A stretch of DNA of 64,000 nt from positions 44,359,824 through 44,423,823 of the forward strand of contig JAVHZZ010000009.1 of the NCBI GenBank assembly GCA_036250195.1, written 5' to 3'. A model generated the notes under the pieces. It was not told the origin of the DNA. It made no database searches and worked only from the letters and a program-made list of their open reading frames with translations. The DNA is from Mixophyes australis (lineage: Eukaryota; Chordata; Amphibia; Anura; Limnodynastidae). A program made the position numbers and the translations under genes. This document shows, in pieces, positions 11,337 through 22,545 of the stretch (positions are counted from its first letter, which is position 1; each line of letters opens with the position of its first letter).

Positions 11337-12138
11337 TTTCATGCCACGTCAGTTAATTTTGAACAGGGCGAGCCCATTTAAACGCTCTTGCACCATAGTT
11401 GAGCGATGATAGATATTTACATTCTTCAGTACATTGAACGTTCGTTCACCAGAAGCAACAGATGCTGGAAAACTGAGGAAAATACGCAAAGATCCTGATG
11501 TTAGGAAACACTACAGAAGAAATCCTATTCTAGGATATCCGTAAGAACGTTTTTTGGCTTTCTTTCCAACTTAAAGTTTGTACTATAAATTTGCTTCAGG
11601 AACATTAGTTTGTCACTCAAATCTTGGGCAATATCTTTTTTGTATTGTTGCTGAAAGTTGACCGTATAGTGCATTTCAGCATCAGATTGAGTAGGTAAGT
11701 GACAACTTTTTTTGCTACAATTTTGCACTCTAGAACGATCGCATCCCATTTATTGCACATCTGTTCACTTTCTTTTGTAAGACATGTGATGTCCAGCTCA
11801 GCGTCCAATGTAGCATTGAGTGCTTCAATGAGGAGGGTAGTTTGGTCGATCATTGTAAGTAGTTTTATCCACAAAGATACTTCTTAATGGACTGAATTTC
11901 TGATAGTCTATTCAGTGATATTGAGAATATCAATATGTGATAAAGCATTCCCAAAGAATGCAAAACATGTGCAACTGGTTTAACAGAATCAATGCATGCA
12001 GACCATCTAGTTGTGGCTATATTATGAAGTAAAGCAGGGAGATCCTCTTTCAGAATTTCCCACCTTTGTGGAGAGGAACTAAAGATATTGTATATTTGTT
12101 GTGGTAATTGCCTCCTTACAGGATTCAGTGCAATCAAC
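11337..12138 (-). pseudogene. Decayed hAT-family transposase (C-terminal half)
   Basis: On the - strand, 11337-11460 encodes the hAT dimerisation signature (SVASGERTFNVLK, then STMVQERLNGLAL). Further upstream, 12000-12137 encodes LLHNIATTRWSACIDS, the TRWSAR-type motif of ZMYM/hAT proteins. The pieces are in different frames with stops, so this is a dead copy. It is interrupted at 12139 by a Penelope-like insert, and its upstream part may continue after 12918. It is also possible that it derives from a hAT-derived host gene copy. Confidence 0.7.
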
Positions 12139-12152
12139 AGGCATAAGGTTTA

Positions 12153-12904
12153 AAATGAACAAAAGAGGGTTTACCACCGCACAAGAAAAAAAGTGTAATC
12201 TATCTGCTTGTCTCCTCCAATAGTGAATAAATGTTAAATAACCAACCTGGGATATTAGAATACCAACCAGGGGGTGCACCCTACACAATGTCAATAGTAC
12301 AAAATAGAAAGGAGAAGGGTGTAATGTGGGGCACTCCAAAGAGATAATATTAAAATATAACCTTTATTAGTATGCATTAAAATAGGGGTAGAAAAATGAG
12401 CGAAATAAAAGAACAAATAGTAACATACAGTGATACAATACAAGTATAAAATGCAAACTAAGTTTGCAAGAGCTCCTACAAACGACACTCAGCTGTATGC
12501 ACAAAAACTGGATTAAGTTTAAAGTGCCACTATGGTCATGATAAACCTGTAATTAAGCAGGTGTACTTCTGCATATATAAATGGTCTGGATATAACAAGA
12601 AGATCTCCAAAAATAATGAGATCTGTGACTAGTGCCAAAGTTCTTAGCCAAATAGTAACATCAAGCGCTAAGGATAGCTATCTCAATTTATAGTGAGAAA
12701 CTGGCACTGCAAATAACAAACGGTTGCCGCAAGTGTAGTGAAATCGGCAATAATAAACCTCTGATCGCGGGATTATGTGATAAGTTCCCTGCCTATAATA
12801 ACTGGGGAGCGATCAGAGGAATAGAGATCCAGATTAACCTAAAATTGCAGATAAATGTAGGAGCCCTGAAACGCCAACGCGCGTTTCGCTGGGCTGCTTT
12901 TTCA
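12153..12904. mobile_element. Penelope-like insert flanked by 14-bp direct repeats
   Basis: AGGCATAAGGTTTA occurs at 12139-12152 and 12905-12918, bracketing this block exactly. Inside is CCTTTATTAGTATGCATT near 12360 and AACGCGCGTTTCGC near 12880, motifs I associate with untranslated ends of amphibian Penelope-like elements. No RT is encoded. The insertion boundaries are well supported; the class assignment is weaker. Confidence 0.6.
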
Positions 12905-13429
12905 AGGCATAAGGTTTAGCTGGAGAAAATACAGCACGAGTCCAGTCCAGTTTCTTAACTCTAAACAAACTATTCCCTTGCAAAGTTGCGAGTCGCTCAC
13001 CCAGGGACGTCGCAAGGACAAGTGACGTTCTCATGTCTGTGTGGATGGATGCATCATGTGCAGAGAGACCATTAGCTGCTGCACGTTATGCCAATTTAAC
13101 CAACTAACATGTTTAGGTGCTAAATTTGAACTTTAAAATTGGCAAAGGGATATATATAAAAGCAAGTTGGAAAATTTTGAAGACCCCTGCCAGTCGGAGG
13201 CCCAGGGAAATACCTCCCATAGGCCCCTCTTTCCCCCTGGTAGGGCCTGAAGGTTTCTCATTTGTGAGAATAGACAGTGCGTTTTAATGGTTGATAAAAC
13301 CCCAAAAACAGAAATGCATTGCCAATGGAAATTAATAGGAATATGGTCCATTAAGTAAATGTAGAGATTCAAAAAGATATTGTGGAACTTCAAGCTCTGA
13401 CAGCCTTTTTACAGCTTCCATATGCTGGT

Positions 13430-13494
13430 GTGCAAGACTAATATTCTTTGTACATAGCTGCGGAATTGGTGGCGCTTTATAAATAAATTGTGAT
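13430..13494 (+). repeat. SINE 3' end fragment
   Basis: GCTGCGGAATTGGTGGCGCT and TATAAATAAATTGTGATGATG match the tail of the tRNA-derived SINE at 44990-45331. Confidence 0.7.
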
Positions 13495-14324
13495 GATGTC
13501 GGCATTCTTCATTCATTTCTATGAGCGATGCATTTCAATGGTCTTTGTCCTCTTAGTGCAATACATTGCTTATTCAAGTGATTGATAAAACAGCAATTTT
13601 GCTCAGCAGAGTAAAATCACCCAAAAACACATGAATCGACATTAAATCAATTTTTAAAAGGTTGGACAGTTTTAGGGATACATTTACTTTTATTTATGGT
13701 GATTTGGGTAATTTTAACTTAATAGTTCTCCCCCTAAGTATCATGTTCACCTGTTTTGTGTGTCCCAAAAGCTTTATTGTATGGATGGGGGTCCAACTAT
13801 TTGATTTTTCCTAGCATAATTAGGCCAGATTTTACAGAAGATTAGTTTTTATTTTTGTAGGACAAATAGCTAGATTTTCTAATATTACCCTTTTCACACA
13901 ATTGTGGATATATGGTGCCTTCTTTTCATGAAACTGCTGCCATGCCTAACTCCACCTGTGCTGATGTGAGTGTAAAGCTGTTAATTGAAGGTGTATTACT
14001 ACTTGATAGTATGGTTGCTCATGGAAATTGTCTTTGGTATACAGCCACTGGTATGTGTAGATATAGGCTTTATAAATCAAGTGATGTCATTATATATACA
14101 TTTCTTTTTAAGTATGTTTGTTACAGATTTTATAGTCTCTCTTTGAATATATTTTTCAGGTGTTATAAGAAACTGTCTAAATTTGTATCCTGGCTTTGAA
14201 GCTGCAAATACTCCATAATAAGTGTGGTTTTCTTTTTTGGCCCTGGTCGGACCATTCCCATGTTACACTTTTCTAACAGCATTAACAATTAAGAGATTTT
14301 GCCTATTGATGAAGATTTATTTCT

Positions 14325-14570
14325 TTGTAATGAATTATTATTTATTTATAAGGCGCCCTAGATTCTGTAGCGCTGAATACGGAAGCAAGTAACAAATAGA
14401 TGAGATAATACACATAAGTAGCACATATGCGTGTGAATACTGCTATGGAGACTGACAGAATGCAGCAAAATACATCATAGGGCGTATGCGGGAGTCAGAC
14501 AGTAGAGAGGCATTGGAAAATAGGTAGAGAGGACCCAGCCCACGAGAGCTTACATTTTACATGATTGTAA
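14325..14570 (-). repeat. SINE/LINE 3' end fragment
   Basis: It reads TTATTTATAAGGCGCC then GTAGCGCTGAATA and later GAGCTTACATTTTAC: a diverged inverse of the common 3' end (GTAAGCTC ... GGCGCTATATAAATAA). Confidence 0.5.
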
Positions 14571-15007
14571 ACAAGATATATCTTGGAATGTAATTCAACA
14601 CAAAAATAGTGTTTATTATACATTCAAAATAAGGAACATATCTTGAGCCACAAAATGATGGTGTGAAAAATTGCAAGTAATAAAAGTTTTCAGAATCAAA
14701 ACGATAATTGACTACACAACTTTATTAAAATAATCCAATTAAATAGGCTTCAATAATTCCAAGGGAGTAATCCAAAACATTGGTGAAACAAATCCAAAGT
14801 CACTTTATATACTTTGAGACCAAATCCATGATAACTATATAGATAATCAAATAATACCAGTTCCACATGGACATGGATGTTTCAGTATATTAATGAATGG
14901 AATAATCTTTTTTTTTTTTTTTTTTATCAATATCTGGATTATGCAGATTAATTCATATATGAAGTCATTTTAAACAGTATGTGACTACATATAATGTCAA
15001 CTGTCAC

Positions 15008-15850
15008 AAACGCCCCTGCCTGTCCCAGACACAGCAATCTGAATAGCTGGCCGTGACTGGTGTCACCTTAGTCACTTAGCAATGAATACACCTTTTCTGC
15101 CACCACAAAGGATTTATTATGCTGTTCTTATGTTCGCCAGAACCACTTATAAATGTTTCACACTTAAATCACATACACCTGTAGCATGAGCCTCCCTGGG
15201 CTTGGTAAGTTCACAAAGAATCACAGAGAATACACTAGATAAAATTTACTTTAATTTGAAAAATGTTTCCAAGGCTTATGTACAAAAAGGCCATAAACAG
15301 ACATACAATAAATTGCACAAATGAGTTTCAAAAAATAAAATAGGAACTAAAACCAGAGTCCTTACTTACAAGTTCAGGAATTGGCGTGTGAGGAATACAC
15401 ATTGAGAAGGATGGCACATTTCAGTCTTGACATACTCCCTCAAAGAAATGAACAAAATTATTGTCTAAGGCAGAATATTTTAAACCCTTCTTACAGACTC
15501 TTCATCCCCATCTTAGGAATTGACACTTTTCAGATTGATTCCCAAAATGACAGTTTTCCCAAAGTAAATTATCTATCACGAAGATATGTGTTTTGGGCAC
15601 CTCCAGAGAATCTCTCACCTCTGATCTTTCTGCCTGGCTAAGCACTAACTCCTTTGCATACACAAACTACTCAGATATCTGTCTCTGGGCCTGGCTAGTT
15701 TCAAAAGACCATTGATACTTGCCTAGGTCAGATTCGGGTCAGTTAACCAAATACACTTTGAAGGTTACATAAAATATTCACAGTGTTATACATAGATTCA
15801 ACAGAAAATAACAATCTGTCATTAGGTATACTACATTTCGTCATAGTCAA
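15008..15850 (-). mobile_element. Possible LTR-like sequence
   Basis: It opens TGTCACAAACGCCCC and contains GC-rich then A/T-rich sections as in other LTRs here. TCAAC occurs just left (15000-15004 region) and again after TCGTCATAG near 15845, but the right end does not read CA, so the boundary is uncertain. The 86-residue frame at 15381 has no recognisable domain. Confidence 0.35.
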
Positions 15851-16129
15851 CATTTTGAATTTATGGATGAACTCTCTTAACTTTTTTTGCAAGTTCACTA
15901 TACCTCATTAGGCAATCATTTGTACATTTTTTGTGGGGTCCTGATTTTTAATTATTAAAAAGATAGATCATTTTAAAGGGGTCACTGGTTTAATTTTTAT
16001 GTGTTCTTTGAAATCTCTTGGTTACAGCTTTTTGGTAAAGAACCAATTGCTATTTTTCTAATTTTACCAGTAATTTGATGAGTATTCGGGATCATTCTGT
16101 ACTAAAATTTCTTTCCACATAGAATTGTG

Positions 16130-17560
16130 ATGTATATGTGCTGCATGACCAAAAATATGTGGATAGCCCTTCTAATTGGTGTGTTTGTTCGGTTCAGCGA
16201 CACCTGCTAACTGATGCATAAAATCAAGCATACAGCTTCCATAGTCAAACATTAGCAGTAGAATGGGTTGTACTGAAGAGCTCGGTGACTTTCCAAGTGG
16301 CTCTGTAACAGGATGCCTCGGTCAAATGTGTCACGTCTTTCACTAGAAATATCACTGACTGGTATTGGCGCTACTAAATTGGGAGGCGCTGAGTCTAATG
16401 CACCATTGGTGTTCACCAGGGACCCCCGCAAGGAGGTATGGGCTTTGCTGCGTGTGATGTGCAGGTCGCGGTTCTCCCAGATAGTTACCAGTGCAATGAA
16501 TAGAGAGCAGTCAGACAGGCCGAGTCGAAACCAGAGAAGCGCAGTACCACGAAGAGAAGACAAAGAGTAATCAGGAACGGTCCAAGGGTCAATACCAGTG
16601 CGGGCAGCGAAGTACAAGGGAGATCCGGAAGAGTAGTCAGACAGGCCAATGAATCAAAACACAGGAGACAATCTAGGAACAGGTTAAACGCTGGAGTAGG
16701 GAATGAACCAATACTCTGGCACCCTAATGGTGGCAAACACGAAGGCAGTAGTGGGAGGATTTCTGGCGATCAGTCTCAGCTGCTCGCCGGGTAGCGTCTA
16801 TGTTGCCTAGCAACAAAGCGGTGCATGCGCGAGCGCCGCGATCATGTGACCGCGTCCCGTTGCTTAGCACCGGGTAGAGAACTGCGGGCAGAGGTCGTCA
16901 GTCTGACGGCGCCTGACAAAATGTACGTGATTTTATTGTGAAGTGAAAACTGTAGGTATAACATTAGCTTAACTGCAAAACTCACAGAGTGGGACCACCA
17001 AGAGCTGAATTTCATAGCTTGTAAAAATCATCTGTCCTCAATGGCAACACTCACTACAGAGTTCCAAACTGCCTCTGGAAGCAACATTCGTACATGAATT
17101 GTTAGGTGGGAGGTTCATGGATTGGGTTTCCATGGCAGAGTAGCCACACAATCCTTAGACCACATTGCGCAATGCCAATGTGTTCTGAAGTGATGTAAAT
17201 TCTATCTCCATTGGACTCTGGAGCACAGGAAATGTGTTCCCTGGAGTTATGACACATGCTTCATCATCTTGCAGTCTGACAGATCTGGGTTAGGCGGATG
17301 ACAGAAATGACTTCTTACCCTAATACGTACTGCCAATTGTAAAGTTTGGTGAATGAGGAGTAATGGTCTGGGCTGCTTAGATCTAGAGAAAGGAAATCTT
17401 AATTCAGCAGTTTGGGAAGACCCTTTACTGCTTTAGCATGAAAATGACCTTGTTAACAAAGTGAGGTTCATCAAAAAGTTGGTTGTGTAAGAACTTGACT
17501 GGCCTACACAGAGTCCTGACTTCAGCTTCCTCAAACAACATTGGGATGAATTGGAATGGT
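16130..17560 (+). pseudogene. Decayed Tc1-type transposon, interrupted by an LTR
   Basis: In changing frames with many stops, the + strand translation contains Tc1 transposase pieces: a helix-turn-helix segment near 16280-16320, RWEVHGLGFHGRVATQSLDH (about 17105-17165), a VWGCL-like block (about 17365) and the terminal block ELDWPTQSPDF...HWDELEW (about 17495-17550) expected around the last catalytic acidic residue. The reading is split between 16328 and 16924 by a solo LTR. Old and inactive. Confidence 0.75.
16329..16918 (-). mobile_element. Solo LTR inside the Tc1 element, TSD AAATG
   Basis: It starts TGTCACGTC and ends GCGCCTGACA, with exact 5-bp duplications AAATG at 16324-16328 and 16919-16923. 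The CpG-rich block with GCATGCGC near the right end puts U3 there, so the LTR is in - orientation, as in the chromovirus below. Confidence 0.85.
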
Positions 17561-18963
17561 GAGAGTTAGTGCTTCAGTTATGCTGCTAAATTTGGTGCAT
17601 TCAAACTTCTTAGGGAGACAGCAACCAAAGCATCTGTGCAGAACATACCATTCAATCCTGCCTACAAGACTTCTCACTTACCAACCGACGGTAATCAATA
17701 CCACTCGTGATCAGATTCCCCCAGTCTTCACATATTTAAACAGTTTCTGAAAGTCCACCACTTTACTAGAGCCTACCCTACTCTTACCTATACTAACACT
17801 TGTATACTCTCAGTACTGTCCCAATCTCCGCTCGGTGCCATAATCCTTGGGGAGGAATTAAATTAGTGAATGGCTGTGTAGATTGTCAGCTGATATCGTA
17901 CAGAATCTCCACTCATTGTCTCCTTGCATCTCTATAGGATGTAAGGGAAAATGAGCGGAGGTTTGAATAAAAACTCTGCCGCCATGTGTCTCTGTGGACT
18001 GTTTCGGAGACACCTCGTCTAAATGAATTCCCACCTTGTCTTAATATTCAATTTTTCCATTAGTTTGTAAGCTCTCCTACAAGCAGCGCCTAATGATTGA
18101 AACTTGGGAGCAGTTTCAGATCTCTTCTGTGGTGCAGTCTAAATGGTCCTTGGTGCACTATAACCTCTCTAACAATCAAAATAAAAAGGGTATTCCTTTT
18201 GAGGGCACTCTAGAGCTTTAATGAATAAACATTACTTTTATTGATATGCATTAAAACTCTAACCATCCTATTTGAACACAAGGTGAGATAATAAAAACAA
18301 GTATATGATTATGCACTTGAGAGTTTTGTGAAATAAATGACTAAAATATAAACTGTTGGTCTCTTCTTTTATTGTTTTTAGTCATTGTGTATTTAGATAA
18401 TTTATTTTCTATCAGATTACCGACATCACTATAAGATTACATAATTAGTACTTTAGTAAAGAATAAATAACCGGATGTCTCATCATTTTGTTAATATATG
18501 CACATATTTTGTCCTCAATGCATATATATTGGAGTAACACTGTCTATAAATATATAAATTAGTGCTCAAAATATGGAAACATTCTCCTATTTGGGAAATC
18601 AATATCAAGACATTGAATCAATAAATCTGTATCGCTTACATTTATTTTGGGGTATGTGTCCCTAGGGCTTTTCTTTATATTTTCCTTTTAATATATTGAT
18701 ATCTGGATATGTAGAATTCTGATGTCATATATATCAATATAATTTGATTAGTTTCCAGATATATGTTCCGCTAGTGCAGTGTGTATCACAGTCATCAACT
18801 CCTGACATCATTTAATGTGCTTCAAGCCTTATCCAACTGCAATTGGAAACCATTTGTGTGTTCTGGTGCCCATCCATATTATGGTGACATTACCAGGTTC
18901 ATCATTATTATAATTTATATATATTTCTTATCGCTATATGTAACGATCTGTATATAGGAGTTA
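17561..18963. other. Intergenic, LINE-tail-like and AT-rich sequence
   Basis: 17740-17850 (CCACCACTTTACTAGAGCCT, TCTCAGTACTGTCCCAATCT) matches 20330-20420 and looks like a LINE 3' tail. 18180-18260 has a TTTTATTGATATGCATTAAA motif resembling the Penelope-like insert near 12360. No gene. Confidence 0.5.
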
Positions 18964-18968
18964 CTGTA

Positions 18969-20175
18969 TGTCACGGGCACTAAGAGTTTTACCCAGAATT
19001 CACCAGGTGTAGCTACACTTACCAGAGGTGCGGACCTCTGGGTAGTGTGGTGAATCAATGGAACCATACAATAGAATAGTGGAAAGGAATGTCAATAGTA
19101 TAAATGCTGAGTCTTGGCTTCGTGGAACTGTGATGGTACAGCAGATTAGTAAGCTGGATACAATGAAAAAAGAGTCCAAGTGCCTTAGCACGCAGGTAGC
19201 ATATAGCAGGCCAGTACTTGATAACTGGATAACGTTAGGCAAAGACCAATCAACAATGCAGTAGAAGAGTCAGCGACTTGCAGCTATAATACAGAGGCAC
19301 TTGTAGACCTTACTCCAGCTAATAGGTACCATACTGAGTAGTAGCTATATCACAAGGAGACATGAGTGGTCTACAGCTGGTAGGTTTCACCACAGATGTG
19401 TAGAGAAGACTTGTCCAGCGCAGGTATGTAACGGAATAGCGTGAGTGGTCCGCAGTTGGCAGTTTACACCACTGATGAGAAGAGAAGACTTGTCCAGGTG
19501 CAGGCATATAACAGGATAGCGTGAGTGGTCTGCAATTGGCAAGTTTTACCCCTGATGTGTAGAGAAGCCTTGTCCTAGCGCAGGCATGTTACCGGATAAC
19601 GTGAGTGGTCTGCAATTGGCAAGTTGTACCACTGATATGAAGAGAGGACTTGTCCAGGTGCAGGCATGTAACGGAGTAACGTGAGTGGTCTGCAATTGGC
19701 AAGTTTTACCACTGATGTATAGAGGAGACTTGTCCAGGTGCAGGCATGTAATGGAGTAGCGTGAGTGGTCTGCAATTGGCAAGTTTTACCACTGAAGTAT
19801 AGAGGAGATTTGTGCAAGTGCAGGCATGTAACGGAGTAGCGAGAGTAGTCTGCAGCGGGTAAGTTCTACTACTGACGTGAAGAGGAGACTTGTCCACAGC
19901 AAATGGATAACACGAGCAGAAACAGGAAACACCTCAGAGTCTCAAGCGAATGAGAACCAAGAACAGGCAAAGGTAATAGGGCAACAGGTGCCTTAAGTAC
20001 TGAGAGGTGATTAATTAACCAATGAGACTAGAGGCGAGGTTTTAACAGTTCAGGGTTTCTGCACATGCGCAATCTTAGTCAAGATGGCGGACGGCCGCGG
20101 CTCAGGAGAGGCGCCGGCAGGAGCGAGAGAGACCCATGTCCCAAACTAGAGGCACTAACAGTCCGGTGAGTGACA
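18969..20175 (-). mobile_element. Long solo LTR with internal 80-bp repeats, TSD CTGTA
   Basis: It starts TGTCACGGGC and ends GAGTGACA, with exact CTGTA flanks at 18964-18968 and 20176-20180. The U3-like CpG-rich section with GCACATGCGCAATC lies at the right, so sense is -. At 1207 bp it is longer than the other LTRs here because of the repeat block. Confidence 0.87.
19361..19905. repeat. 80-bp tandem repeat, about 7 copies
   Basis: The phrase GTGAGTGGTCTGCAATTGGC recurs every 80 bp (19441, 19521, 19601, 19681, 19761, with diverged copies at 19361 and 19841). Because 80 is not a multiple of three, several overlapping open frames appear; they are not genes. Confidence 0.92.
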
Positions 20176-20997
20176 CTGTATTATTAACACTCTTTTTCGT
20201 GTCCTGATATAATTTGTTATTTCCACATAAGTGTCAGGACATAATGGAGATTTGAGTCATAGCATGGCGTGACCACACCTTCTCCTCCCCAGTGATTTGA
20301 AGGGCATTTTGCTGCTTCTTTCTAATGGAATTCACTTTACTAGAACCTTCCATACTCTCACTTATACTACTCAAACTGCTACACCCTCAGTACTCTCCCA
20401 ATCTCCACTAAGAGCCTCAAATCAATAAAAAAAATGACATAATATTGTAAATGCTTAATAAATATACTTTTTTAAATTTTGGGAAAAAATACTATCTTTT
20501 AGCATTTCATGCAGCTTTATTTCATATCCGTATACCCATTTGAACTGTTTATTAATTTATTGTTTAGTCATTTACATGTGATTCCTAGTTATAGCTGTTT
20601 AGCTTTCCACTCACATTTTCAATTTCTAGAAACCATTTTATTGTTTACTTTAGATTATTGTTTTACAAAAGCTGTTAGTGGCAACAAAATTCAACTTGCA
20701 GGAATGAAGTGCAAAACTTGCACACTTTACAAAGTGGCAGAACACTATAAAAAATCCATCTACTTTCATACATGCTACCAATACAACAGATACGGTGGGG
20801 GACTACATTGGACCAAGAACAGTTTGTCTCTTTTTTTTTTTATAAATGTGTTTTGAGTGAGATGAGGAGTATGTGTGTTTTGTTGAATTGTTTGTATGTA
20901 AGGACTGGGGTGGTTGAATTTCTAGCTGACGCAGGACTATGTCTGATCAAGGACTTAAAACCAGAATGATTTTTCCCTGACTTTTGTAAATAAATAT

Positions 20998-21430
20998 TTC
21001 CTGTTCAATGCTCCATGTTCCCTTCCAATTTAGGTAGAGACAGGATAAGCAAAAAATGCCCAAGAAAGTATATAATCCACAATTTGTGGTGTAAGCCAAG
21101 GACTGGGTTGGCTACCCAGGGAACACCTGTCTGCAACTTCTGGGGACAGATCTGGTTTATGCATGTCTCAAATGGCACTCTAATATGCCAACATTCATAT
21201 ACACACTTGGAACTGCTCATAGCACTCCCTTTCTCCTATGTCCTATTGGGGGACACTGCTAGATATAGGGGTGTAGGCAGTGGCCCTGGGAGTCAAGGCA
21301 TTTAAACAGTTAAATCTGTGAGTGTAGCTCCACCCCTACTATACCCCTCCCACAAGAAGGAGTATTGAGTTTAGTTTTAGTGCCCTCAGGAGTCAGGTAT
21401 GTTTTCCAGGGCTCCCGCCCTGGATGTTAC
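20998..21430 (-). mobile_element. DIRS-like terminal sequence
   Basis: CCTATTGGGGGACACTGCTAGA (about 21240-21262) matches the GGGGGACACT motif of the DIRS ends at 29840 and 31640, inverted. The part at 20998-21062 matches 45795-45845 in inverse orientation (AAACTTGAAGGG type motif). No intact gene. Confidence 0.5.
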
Positions 21431-22018
21431 TTTTATTAATTGTATCCTATTTCATATTATTTATTTTCTTTATACTTATAGGGGGAGCTTTGCTGGGGTC
21501 AGGAAAGCCTCCCAAGGGGTGGACAGCCTGTGGCCTTCCTATACCTTGGGTCACTGAGCTGGGGTAAGTAGCTTTGACAGCAATCTCACCACCAGCATAA
21601 ACGGCAGCTGTCTTTTTACTTGCTGAGCAGTTGCAGAGGTTGTCAGCGCTGAAAGCCATGACTACAGCACACAGACAGGTGCTGTGGTCGCGCTCCCCCA
21701 CCAATATAGGCAACGAGCATTGCTGGCAAGGAAAAGGGACTTTAGCCAGCCACAGCAGATTTCTGTTGGAACGGAGAGTCCAGCTGTGGCTGCGCTTCAT
21801 GCAGGTGGGCACAGAACGCATTGGTTCACATTAAATTTCTGCCACCATTTTACAAAGGAAGGGGACGTTCATAACTCCTCCCCTGCTTTCTAGCATCATT
21901 CAGTTACAGCTACATGGTGCCATAAAGATACAGCTATTTTATTTATATTGCCTGCTTAACTGTCTAAATTTACTATAATATTCTCTGTTGCGCATATATA
22001 GTTTTTCTCTGTGGCCAC

Positions 22019-22023
<5 letters not shown>

Positions 22024-22069
<46 letters not shown>
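22024..22069. repeat. (TA)n microsatellite
   Basis: Pure TA run ending in ACACAC directly before a dispersed repeat copy. Confidence 0.93.
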
Positions 22070-22072
<3 letters not shown>

Positions 22073-22074
<2 letters not shown>

Positions 22075-22470
22075 AGTTAACCCGTGCATAATACTCATGC
22101 ATTCTAGTCAAATCAAGCTACTTAAGGTGTTAAAAAGGTTCTTGTCATGCATTTGGGCCTAGCCCAGGCCTCCTCAGGGGAAGAGCGTTACTTCCCGACA
22201 CAAGCGCCCTTTTTTAACGTGGTTTTGTCCACATGTCACCACCTCATCATTTTTCTCCATCACCTCATCCTTCATCTTCATCGCCACATCCTTCATCAAG
22301 CTACTTAAGGTGTTAAAAACTCCCCACTGTCACCCCCGGCAACCACCAACCACTCCCAACTGTCACTTCTCCTTCAAGAAATATATAGGTCAGTGTATAA
22401 CTCTGCCCAGCAGGTGGCGCTGCAGCTTGTTTTTTTTTTTTTTCACTCACGCCACTAGGCATTTATAAAG
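22073..22470 (+). mobile_element. Dispersed repeat copy 1 (GTTAACCCGTG family)
   Basis: It starts ACAAGTTAACCCGTGCAT and ends GCCACTAGGCATTTATA. A second copy is at 55753-56092 with over 300 bp of close match, including an internal GCTACTTAAGGTGTTAAAAA repeated twice in each copy. Non-coding; class unknown, possibly Helitron-like. Confidence 0.65.
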
Positions 22471-22494
22471 TAGATATAGATATATATATATAGT

Positions 22495-22542
<48 letters not shown>
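22495..22542. repeat. (AT)n microsatellite
   Basis: AT dinucleotide run immediately right of the dispersed repeat; copy 1 may have inserted into one TA-rich tract. Confidence 0.92.

Positions 22543-22544
<2 letters not shown>

Positions 22545-22545
<1 letters not shown>

Larger units (their letters stand above)
12919..16130. other. Intergenic, repeat fragments only
   Basis: 12919-13120 may continue the hAT-related sequence upstream. Otherwise it holds two SINE-tail fragments and one LTR-like block, listed separately. No gene is supported. Confidence 0.5.

Noticed and set aside
19546..19897. Several overlapping frames of 62-80 residues with a common repeated peptide
   Set aside because: Artefacts of the 80-bp tandem repeat inside an LTR.
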